From Clostridia bacterium (lineage in GTDB: Bacteria; Bacillota; Clostridia; Oscillospirales; Butyricicoccaceae), in contig JAFQKM010000249.1 of NCBI GenBank assembly GCA_017396925.1, forward strand, positions 1 to 6,011: a stretch of DNA of 6,011 bases. The letters run 5' to 3'. Both the position numbers and the translations under genes were made by a program. Positions 1 through 4,312 of this stretch are shown here, one piece after another; positions within the stretch are counted from its first letter, which is position 1, and every line of letters starts with the position of its first letter. The notes under the pieces are model-generated. The model saw only the letters and a program-made list of their open reading frames with translations, had not been told where the DNA came from and ran no database searches.

Positions 1-535
1 ACCCCAGCCTGCACCCCAGCCGGTTTCCAAGGCAGCCCCCATGGACGATGACGGGTTGCCCCCCTGGGACGACAGCGATATTCCGCCGCAGGATGCCGTG
101 CCGGTCTTTGATATGCCGGTCGAAAGCGCCCCCATCCCCCAGCCGACCTATGCACCGGCGCCCGAACCTGCACCCCGCCGCACACCCGAATCGGCCCCCG
201 TCCGCAACGAGTATGAAGCCCCCAAAGCCCAGAACACCGGCAACTACGATGTGCTGCGCCGCAACCTCGACGGCAAGATCAGTTCGGCAGTCCGCGTTTA
301 TCTGGGCATGGCACAGACCCGCGAGCAGGATGGCGGCATCTATATCGAGGTGCCCGAAGAGGGCCTCATCTTTATCGGCAAGCCCGATGTGATGGCGCTG
401 ATCGACGAAGCCGGCAAGGCGGCCGGTTATGCCTTTGCCAAGGTGGGCAAACAGCTGCCCAAGCAGAAGGAAGACCCCCTCGAGACCATCCGCGCCCGCG
501 CCAGGGATCTGGGCGTGCCGGTCAATGTAAAGTAA
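1..535 (+). CDS. dnaX: DNA polymerase III gamma/tau subunit, C-terminal part (partial)
   Basis: The 5' end lies outside the window; the frame is open from base 2, giving 177 visible residues, and the ATG at 41 is only an internal Met. DnaX is the clamp-loader ATPase subunit that loads the beta clamp and couples it to the polymerase at the replication fork. The AAA+ domains are not visible. What is seen is a Pro/Ala/acidic linker (about residues 1-75, with a PPWDD motif) of low complexity. It is followed by a folded-looking domain of about 100 residues starting at YDVLRRNL, with alternating helical and strand-like segments, ending LGVPVNVK. This matches the layout of the tau C-terminal region in Firmicutes. 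Sequence similarity alone would be weak; the call rests mainly on the dnaX-ybaB-recR gene order. The stop is TAA at 533-535, 48 nt before ybaB. An unrelated Pro-rich protein is possible but unlikely. Confidence 0.85.
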   Translation, partial: PQPAPQPVSKAAPMDDDGLPPWDDSDIPPQDAVPVFDMPVESAPIPQPTYAPAPEPAPRRTPESAPVRNEYEAPKAQNTGNYDVLRRNLDGKISSAVRVYLGMAQTREQDGGIYIEVPEEGLIFIGKPDVMALIDEAGKAAGYAFAKVGKQLPKQKEDPLETIRARARDLGVPVNVK

Positions 536-565
536 GATAATAATTTTTTAAAATAAAAACAACCC

Positions 566-572
566 AAAGGAG
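566..572 (+). promoter_or_regulatory. Ribosome binding site of ybaB
   Basis: AAAGGAG lies 11 nt before the ATG at 584. It supports that start over the internal ATG at 617, which has no comparable Shine-Dalgarno sequence. The 536-583 gap is AT-rich but shows no hairpin and no clear promoter. Confidence 0.75.
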
Positions 573-583
573 AGTGTATCCCT

Positions 584-910
584 ATGAAGCCCGGAAGAAT
601 GCCCGGTGGATTTAACATGAACGCTATGATGAAGCAGGCCCAGAAGCTGCAGAACGATATGGCCAAGCTGCAGGCCGAGCTGGAGACCCGCGAGTTTGTC
701 GCCAGCGCCGGCGGCGGCGCCGTTAAGGCCACCGTCTGCGGCAAGATCGTCAAGAACCTCGAAATCAAGCCCGAAGTTGTCGATCCCGATGATATCGAGA
801 TGCTGTCTGACCTGATCATGGCCGCCGTCAATGAAGCTATGACCCAGTGCGAAGAGACCACCAACCGCGAGATGCAGAAGCTGACCGGCGGTATGAACCT
901 GCCCTTCTAA
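584..910 (+). CDS. ybaB: YbaB/EbfC family nucleoid-associated protein
   Basis: This 108-residue protein has the usual family length and layout. A Gly/Pro/Met-rich start is followed by the hallmark helix MNAMMKQAQKLQNDMAKLQAEL (residues 12-33). Then come the Gly-rich turn SAGGGAVKATVCGK (about 41-54), a strand NLEIKPEVVDPDD (about 58-70) and a C-terminal helix with a GGMNLPF tail. The family forms dimers that bind DNA and are linked to nucleoid structure and recombinational repair; the exact role varies between species. It sits between dnaX and recR, its near-universal position, and ends 12 nt before recR, so co-transcription is likely. The ATG at 584 is chosen from AAAGGAG at 566-572. A start at 617 would remove the N-terminal Gly/Met stretch that family members commonly have. 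Confidence 0.95.
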   Translation: MKPGRMPGGFNMNAMMKQAQKLQNDMAKLQAELETREFVASAGGGAVKATVCGKIVKNLEIKPEVVDPDDIEMLSDLIMAAVNEAMTQCEETTNREMQKLTGGMNLPF

Positions 911-922
911 GGCAATCGCCCT

Positions 923-1525
923 ATGAAGCATTACGCGCCGCCCCTGGAAAAGCTGATCGAGCAGTTCGAGCGCCTGCCCGGCGTCGGCCACAAATCGGCC
1001 CAGCGTCTGGCTTTTCACGTCCTGTCGATGGATAAGGCCGATGCCGAAGCCTTTGCCCATGCCATCCTGGATGCCAAGACGGCCATCAAGACCTGCTCGG
1101 TCTGCATGAACCTGACCGAAGGGGACAAGTGCCCCATCTGTTCGGACGAGACCCGCGACCGCTCGACCATCTGCGTCGTCACCGATCCCAAGGATCTGAT
1201 CGCCATCGAGCGCACCCGTGAGTATCACGGCCTCTACCATGTGCTCCACGGCGTTATCTCTCCCCTCAGCGGCATCGGCCCCGAGGATATCCATATCCGC
1301 GAGCTGCTGGAGCGCGCCGCGCTGGAGGAGACCCAGGAGATCATCCTGGCCACCAACCCCGACACCGAAGGCGAGACCACAGCCATGTATATCGCCCGAC
1401 TGCTCAAGCCCTTCGGCCTGCGTATCACCCGCCTGGCCTACGGCATGCCGGTGGGCGGTCATCTGGAGTTTTCCGACCAGAAGACCCTGTCGATGGCCAT
1501 CGAAGGCAGACGAGAAGTACGCTGA
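923..1525 (+). CDS. recR: Recombination mediator protein RecR
   Basis: RecR (200 residues, full family length) works with RecO and RecF to load RecA onto SSB-coated single-stranded DNA at gaps. Visible domains in order: helix-hairpin-helix LPGVGHKSAQRLAF (18-31); C4 zinc finger Cys58, Cys61, Cys70, Cys73; Toprim domain from about 82 with TDPKDLIAIE (87-96), YHVLHG and SPLSGIGPEDI (105-123) and TNPDTEGETTA (144-154); and the Walker-B-like GMPVGGHLEF (174-183) with the conserved end LSMAIEGRRE. Thr87 stands where many RecRs have Glu; this position varies. The start ATG lies 12 nt after the ybaB stop, with only a weak AAGG upstream (909-912), so translational coupling to ybaB is likely. The last codons (GRREVR, stop TGA) fall within a direct repeat whose second copy at 1644 encodes the same tail with TAA, suggesting the 3' end was rebuilt by an insertion. 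Confidence 0.97.
   Translation: MKHYAPPLEKLIEQFERLPGVGHKSAQRLAFHVLSMDKADAEAFAHAILDAKTAIKTCSVCMNLTEGDKCPICSDETRDRSTICVVTDPKDLIAIERTREYHGLYHVLHGVISPLSGIGPEDIHIRELLERAALEETQEIILATNPDTEGETTAMYIARLLKPFGLRITRLAYGMPVGGHLEFSDQKTLSMAIEGRREVR
1507..1518 (+). repeat. Direct repeat copy 1 (within recR 3' end)
   Basis: CAGACGAGAAGT, identical to 1644-1655. In recR it spans the codons for the GRREV end. The next seven bases are ACGCTGA (completing Val and giving Arg-stop), against GCGGTAA after copy 2 (also Val-Arg-stop). Over 19 bases 16 match, and two of the three differences are synonymous third positions. Confidence 0.85.
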
Positions 1526-1572
1526 TCGGATGCCTTCACGGCGCTTCTGCGCCGCGCCGACCTTTCGGTGTC

Positions 1573-1602
1573 GATTTCCAGGCAATTCATTTGCCGGAAA
1601 TC
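1573..1602. repeat. Inverted repeat / hairpin 1 in the inserted segment
   Basis: GATTTCC (1573-1579) pairs with GGAAATC (1596-1602). After one bulged A (1580), GGCAA (1581-1585) pairs with TTGCC (1591-1595) around the loop TTCAT. That is 12 base pairs in all. There is no T-tract after it, so it is not a typical terminator. It may be a palindromic end or core of a repeated element, or an RNA structure in the recR 3' UTR. Confidence 0.65.
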
Positions 1603-1617
1603 TATGTAATCAACGGG

Positions 1618-1644
1618 GTCCCCGAATGGCCTGCCATTTGGGAC
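1618..1644. repeat. Inverted repeat / hairpin 2 abutting direct repeat 2
   Basis: GTCCC (1618-1622) pairs with GGGAC (1640-1644), and AATGG (1625-1629) pairs with CCATT (1634-1638) around the loop CCTG, with a small 2x1 internal loop. The left arm also belongs to an alternative palindrome, CGGGG-T-CCCCG (1614-1624), so the two foldings compete. The right arm ends on the first base of direct repeat 2. Confidence 0.6.
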
Positions 1645-1655
1645 AGACGAGAAGT
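1644..1655 (+). repeat. Direct repeat copy 2 (displaced recR tail)
   Basis: Second perfect copy of the 12-bp repeat. Read in the recR codon phase, 1645-1662 gives Arg-Arg-Glu-Val-Arg-stop (TAA at 1660-1662), which looks like the ancestral end of recR now stranded in the 3' UTR. Confidence 0.8.
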
Positions 1656-1678
1656 GCGGTAAAATTGATTTAAGCATG

Positions 1679-1711
1679 AAAAAACACTCCACAGGCTGTG
1701 GAGTGTTTTTT
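1679..1711. terminator. Bidirectional intrinsic terminator between convergent genes
   Basis: AAAAAACACTCCACA (1679-1693) is perfectly complementary to TGTGGAGTGTTTTTT (1697-1711), leaving a 3-nt GGC loop (5-nt if the last pair opens). The T run serves the plus strand (recR transcript) and the A run serves the minus strand (the transcript ending in the 83-residue protein gene, whose stop is at 1715-1717). The perfect 15-bp symmetry means it should work in both directions. Confidence 0.93.
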
Positions 1712-1714
1712 GTT

Positions 1715-1966
1715 TTATACCGATTCTAACTCTTCTTCAGTATAGCCAAACATATAATCTTCATCTTTGCCATGTGATTTCCAAATCAAAGCCGCTTCAT
1801 CAATAGGCAAACGTTCACTTTGCTCTGCATCCATGGCATAATACTCCGGCCACCAATCATCTGCTTTCATTCTTCTGCCACAAATGGGACACTTTAGATA
1901 AAGCACTCCTCGTTTGGTTTCACTGTTCATCTCAATATTACATTCAAAACATGTACCAAATACCAT
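1715..1966 (-). CDS. Small double-CxxC (zinc-ribbon-like) protein, function unknown
   Basis: An 83-residue protein that I do not recognise. Cys6-x2-Cys9 and Cys26-x2-Cys29 form a likely structural zinc site (CFEC and CPIC), as in zinc ribbons. It continues with an aromatic and acidic segment, DDWWPEYYAMDAE (36-48), and ends DEDYMFGYTEEELESV (68-83). There is no signal peptide or membrane segment, so it is likely cytoplasmic. The start at 1966 is chosen because AAAGGAG (1980-1974, minus strand) sits 7 nt upstream; a longer frame from 2047 would overlap the end of the methyltransferase gene and has no such site. The gene is AT-rich with codons such as TTA and CTA, unlike its GC-rich neighbours, which suggests recent acquisition. 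It lies 56 nt after the methyltransferase stop on the same strand and just before a terminator. I see no convincing promoter of its own, so readthrough from the upstream operon is plausible. A phage or plasmid accessory protein, or a regulator, are possibilities only. Confidence 0.8.
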   Translation of the reverse strand: MVFGTCFECNIEMNSETKRGVLYLKCPICGRRMKADDWWPEYYAMDAEQSERLPIDEAALIWKSHGKDEDYMFGYTEEELESV

Positions 1967-1973
1967 GGTAATT

Positions 1974-1980
1974 CTCCTTT
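1974..1980 (-). promoter_or_regulatory. Ribosome binding site fixing the start of the small zinc-ribbon-like protein
   Basis: AAAGGAG read on the minus strand, 7 nt before the ATG at 1966-1964. It is the best-spaced Shine-Dalgarno site in the window and decides the start, giving 83 rather than 110 residues. Confidence 0.85.
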
Positions 1981-2022
1981 CAGTACCAGACTCTTTTCTT
2001 TTATCTCTATAAGTACAATGTC

Positions 2023-3165
2023 TTATTTCAGACCGATCTTTTTCCAATAGAGCAGCTTGTGCAGGGTGGGGGAGAGATGGAACTCCTCCATCAGGTTGAG
2101 GGCCTCCTGCAGGGCGGCCTTGCGCTTGTCCTCGGGGGTATTGGATTTATAGGCGCGGATGAGGATGTTCTTGGGGGAGTGGGCCATATCGACAAACTCC
2201 AGCAGGGCGGTCTTATAGCCGACGCTCTCCAGCAGGCAGCCGCGGATGGCGTCGGTCATCAGGGCGGCGGTGCGCTCCTTGATGATGCCGTAGCGGGTCA
2301 GGGCCGACAGCTTGTCCGACCGGATCTGGCCGTTCAGCTCGTGCTGGCAGCAGGGGACCGAGAAGATCATCTTGGTGCCCCACTTGACGGCATTGTAGAT
2401 GGCGTGGTCGGTGGCCGTGTCGCAGGCATGGAGGGAGATGACCATATCGGGGGCCTTTTCGGGGGTATAGCCGGCGATGTCGCCCAGCTCGAAGCGCAGG
2501 CCGGTATAACCATACTTGAAGGCGGTCAGATTGCATTCGGCAATGACGTCGGCCTTGAGGTCGAGGCCGATGACGGTGGGAGTCAGGCCGCGGACTTCGG
2601 TGAGGTAATAATAGAGGATGAAGGTCAGATAGGACTTGCCGCAGCCGAAGTCGATGATGGTGATATCTTTACGGCCATGCTGGCGGACGGCATCGTCGAC
2701 CATCTCGATAAAGCGGTTGATCTGGCGGTATTTGTCCTGCATCTTGGCGGCAACGCGGCCTTCGGGGGTGAATACGCCCAGATCGACCAGCGGCGGGATG
2801 ACGGTGCCCTCGGGCAGCAGGTAGTTCTTTGTGCGGTTGTGGCTCTCGGCCTTCTTGGCCTGCTCATTTTTGCTCTCGCTCAGGCTCTCCTTGCCCTTTT
2901 TGGAAACGCGCAGGGTGCGGCAGCGTCCCTCGGAGAAGGCGTCGGCCTGCTTGAATGCACCGGGAATGAGGGCGGCCACATAGGCTTCCAGTTCCTCCAT
3001 GGAGATATTCTCATGGAAAACCTGCTTGTCGGTATACTTCTCGGCCTGGAAATAGTCGCCGGTCTTGCCCGACTTTTTATTGATAACGATCTTGCGGAAA
3101 GCGTCGTCGCCCTTGCTGAGGACGATCTTAAAGGCTCCTTCCAGCAGTTTTGTATAATCAGCCAT
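2023..3165 (-). CDS. Class I SAM-dependent methyltransferase, Methyltransf_32-like
   Basis: A 380-residue protein. Residues 1-105 are a Lys-rich alpha/beta region of unknown function. Residues 109-155 hold the HNRTKNYLLPEG and PLVDLGVFTPEGRV block that precedes the catalytic domain in Clostridia members. The Rossmann methyltransferase domain follows: motif I IIDFGCGKSYLTF (170-182), the acidic end of strand 2 in GLDLK (200-204), ISLHACDTATD (243-253) and SVPCCQHEL (269-277). The HACDTATD and PCCQ pair is characteristic of the family that Pfam calls Methyltransf_32; eukaryotic relatives include the RRNAD1/METTL25 group. The substrate is unknown; a nucleic acid or a protein is possible. The start at 3165 is 3 nt after the ldh stop, with AAAGGAG (3184-3178) inside the ldh 3' end, so translation is probably coupled. 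The long antisense frame over this gene is a codon-usage shadow. Confidence 0.88.
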   Translation of the reverse strand: MADYTKLLEGAFKIVLSKGDDAFRKIVINKKSGKTGDYFQAEKYTDKQVFHENISMEELEAYVAALIPGAFKQADAFSEGRCRTLRVSKKGKESLSESKNEQAKKAESHNRTKNYLLPEGTVIPPLVDLGVFTPEGRVAAKMQDKYRQINRFIEMVDDAVRQHGRKDITIIDFGCGKSYLTFILYYYLTEVRGLTPTVIGLDLKADVIAECNLTAFKYGYTGLRFELGDIAGYTPEKAPDMVISLHACDTATDHAIYNAVKWGTKMIFSVPCCQHELNGQIRSDKLSALTRYGIIKERTAALMTDAIRGCLLESVGYKTALLEFVDMAHSPKNILIRAYKSNTPEDKRKAALQEALNLMEEFHLSPTLHKLLYWKKIGLK

Positions 3166-3168
3166 AGT

Positions 3169-4209
3169 TTAAATGCGCTCCTTTACGCCGTATTCCTGCG
3201 CCTTGGCGATCAGGAAGTCATAGGTATTCCGGGCCAGCTCGATGCCCTTCTGTTTCCGCTCAGCCATGCGGCCCAGCTCGATCTCGCCGGGGGCATAGAT
3301 CTGTTCGACGCCGGGATTTCTGGGCAGAGCCCTGATCTCGGCCAGCATCTGTTCGACCTGCCCGACAAAGGCCTCCCGGCCGGTGAACAGTTCGGGATCG
3401 ATGACGGTGAAAACATGGCCCACATCCTGTGTACGGCTCATATTGTTGAAGAGGTTGCCGATGTGGGGGCCGAAGGCCGCGCCGGGGATCAGGCCGCAGA
3501 GCACATCGAGGCTCATGGTCAGGCCGGCGCCCTTGGGGCCGCCGATGGGCAGCAATGTGCCCTCCCAGGCCAGTTTGGGATCGGTAGTGGGATTGCCCTC
3601 TTTATCGACCGCCCAGCCCTCGGGGATCGATTCACCCTTCTGAATGGCCAGCATCAGCTTGCCGCGAGGAATAATACTGGGGGCCATATCGAGGCAGAAG
3701 GCCGTGCCATTTCTGCCGGGGACGGCGATGGCCAGCGGATTGGGGCCAAAGTAAGCTTCATGGCTGCCCCATGGCGCCAGCGCCGGGGGTGCATTGGTGG
3801 CAGTGATGCCCACCAGCCCGCGTTCGGCCGCCATACGGGCATAGATGGCCGCCATGCCATAGTGAGAGGAATTGCGGACGAATACTGTATAGCAGCCGGC
3901 GGTTCTGGCCTTGTCGCAGGCCAGCTCCATGGCCTTGCGCGCCGTCACCTGTCCCAGCGCACCGCCGCCGTCGCAGAGGGCCGCACCGGCATATTCCTTA
4001 ACAACAGTAAATACGCCCTCGCCCAGTACAGCACCGGCCTCCAGACGCCTGAGATAGACCTCCATACGGCTGACGCCATGGGTCTCGACGCCGCAGAGGT
4101 CGGCTTCCACCAGACCTTCGGCCGTGATGCGGGCATGCTCGGGGCAGGCGCCGGCATGTTCCAGAAGGGCGGCACAGTGGTCGGTCAGTTTTTTATAATC
4201 TATGCGCAT
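3169..4209 (-). CDS. Ldh-family (malate/L-lactate/ureidoglycolate-type) NAD(P)-dependent dehydrogenase
   Basis: A 346-residue protein of the usual length for the Ldh_2 family (AllD, ComC, YiaK, YlbC relatives). These are soluble NAD(P)H-dependent oxidoreductases with a non-Rossmann fold that interconvert 2-oxo acids (or imines) and the reduced hydroxy or amino acids. Family marks: ADLCGVETHGVSRM (36-49) with the active-site His44 and Arg48, where Thr43 replaces the more usual Ser; VRNSSHYGMAAIYA (111-124) with His116; TNAPPALAPWG and GPNPLAIAVP (138-164); the cofactor and substrate region GGPKGAGLTMSLDVLCGLIPGAAFG (223-247); and the PGE near the C-terminus (307-309). The true substrate cannot be read from the sequence, so no symbol is given. 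The start at 4209 has GAAAGGA 9 nt upstream and a promoter at 4244-4272. It is the first gene of a unit with the methyltransferase. No pathway genes lie nearby to suggest a substrate. Confidence 0.92.
   Translation of the reverse strand: MRIDYKKLTDHCAALLEHAGACPEHARITAEGLVEADLCGVETHGVSRMEVYLRRLEAGAVLGEGVFTVVKEYAGAALCDGGGALGQVTARKAMELACDKARTAGCYTVFVRNSSHYGMAAIYARMAAERGLVGITATNAPPALAPWGSHEAYFGPNPLAIAVPGRNGTAFCLDMAPSIIPRGKLMLAIQKGESIPEGWAVDKEGNPTTDPKLAWEGTLLPIGGPKGAGLTMSLDVLCGLIPGAAFGPHIGNLFNNMSRTQDVGHVFTVIDPELFTGREAFVGQVEQMLAEIRALPRNPGVEQIYAPGEIELGRMAERKQKGIELARNTYDFLIAKAQEYGVKERI
3178..3184 (-). promoter_or_regulatory. Ribosome binding site of the methyltransferase gene, inside the ldh 3' end
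   Basis: AAAGGAG on the minus strand within the last codons of ldh (Lys-Glu region), 12 nt before the methyltransferase ATG. Terminating ribosomes would clear this site, which favours translational coupling. Confidence 0.6.
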
Positions 4210-4218
4210 AGGGCAGCA

Positions 4219-4225
4219 TCCTTTC
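4219..4225 (-). promoter_or_regulatory. Ribosome binding site of the Ldh-family gene
   Basis: GAAAGGA on the minus strand, 9 nt before the ATG at 4209-4207. It supports the annotated start. Confidence 0.7.
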
Positions 4226-4243
4226 GGGCAGAAATATGTTTTT

Positions 4244-4272
4244 ATTATAATTTCGCAGCGTCAAAAATGCAA
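4244..4272 (-). promoter_or_regulatory. Sigma-A-type promoter for the ldh-methyltransferase unit
   Basis: On the minus strand, -35 TTGCAT (4272-4267), a 17-nt spacer and a perfect -10 TATAAT (4249-4244), about 35 nt upstream of the ldh ATG. The -35 matches consensus at TTG only; the -10 is 6/6 and the spacing is ideal. The -35 overlaps the last base of the preceding terminator stem. No operator palindrome is seen. Confidence 0.7.
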
Positions 4273-4299
4273 TAAGGCCGCCCGAATGGGCGGCCTTAT
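4272..4299 (-). terminator. Intrinsic terminator of the ABC transporter gene
   Basis: ATAAGGCCGCCC (4272-4283) and GGGCGGCCTTAT (4288-4299) form a perfect 12-bp GC-rich stem with a 4-nt loop. On the minus strand it begins 13 nt after the transporter stop (4313-4315) and is followed by TGCATTTTT. The T-tract is interrupted, so termination may be less than complete and some readthrough into ldh is possible. Confidence 0.8.
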
Positions 4300-4312
4300 C
4301 TGCAGAAAATCT

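Larger units (their letters stand above)
1519..1655. mobile_element. Candidate 137-bp structured insertion at the recR 3' end
   Basis: One repeat unit lies between the end of direct repeat 1 and the end of direct repeat 2. Deleting it in thought joins GAA-GT to GCGG-TAA and yields a RecR of identical sequence and length, with its stop 16 nt upstream of the terminator instead of 153 nt. The segment has no credible ORF and contains several inverted repeats (1539-1554, 1573-1602, 1614-1624, 1618-1644). This resembles a small non-autonomous element, or the scar of a larger element that recombined at the 3' end of a gene and supplied a replacement tail. The repeat and the reading-frame logic are seen directly; mobility is inferred. 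No terminal inverted repeats or transposase are visible. A local duplication followed by divergence is the main alternative. Confidence 0.55.

Noticed and set aside
41..43. ATG at 41 as the start of a separate Pro-rich gene
   Set aside because: The frame continues open with Pro-rich linker codons to the window edge, there is no ribosome binding site, and the position before ybaB-recR fits the dnaX 3' end.
1539..1554. CGGCGC-TTCT-GCGCCG hairpin as the recR terminator
   Set aside because: It has a 6-bp stem with no following T-tract; a much better terminator exists at 1679-1711.
548..1585. Minus-strand open frame of 345 codons antisense to ybaB and recR
   Set aside because: Same shadow effect opposite two confidently identified genes, with no family features in the translation.
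1966..2047. N-terminal extension of the small zinc-ribbon-like protein to 110 residues
   Set aside because: The extension overlaps the 3' end of the methyltransferase gene and has a charged, unstructured translation. The strong AAAGGAG is correctly spaced for the internal Met at 1966.
1981..2050. A dedicated promoter for the small zinc-ribbon-like protein
   Set aside because: TATAGA- and TTGTAC-like words occur on the minus strand, but no -35/-10 pair has acceptable spacing.
4259..4264. TTGACG (minus strand) as the ldh -35 box
   Set aside because: It lies only 9 nt from the TATAAT box, far too close. TTGCAT at 4267-4272 has the correct 17-nt spacing.
2059..4275. Plus-strand open frame of 738 codons antisense to ldh and the methyltransferase
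   Set aside because: It runs codon-for-codon opposite two same-frame genes with clear family motifs. It stays open because TTA, CTA and TCA codons are rare in those genes. It has no ribosome binding site and its translation is low-complexity Gly/Ala/Leu/Asp with no recognisable domain.
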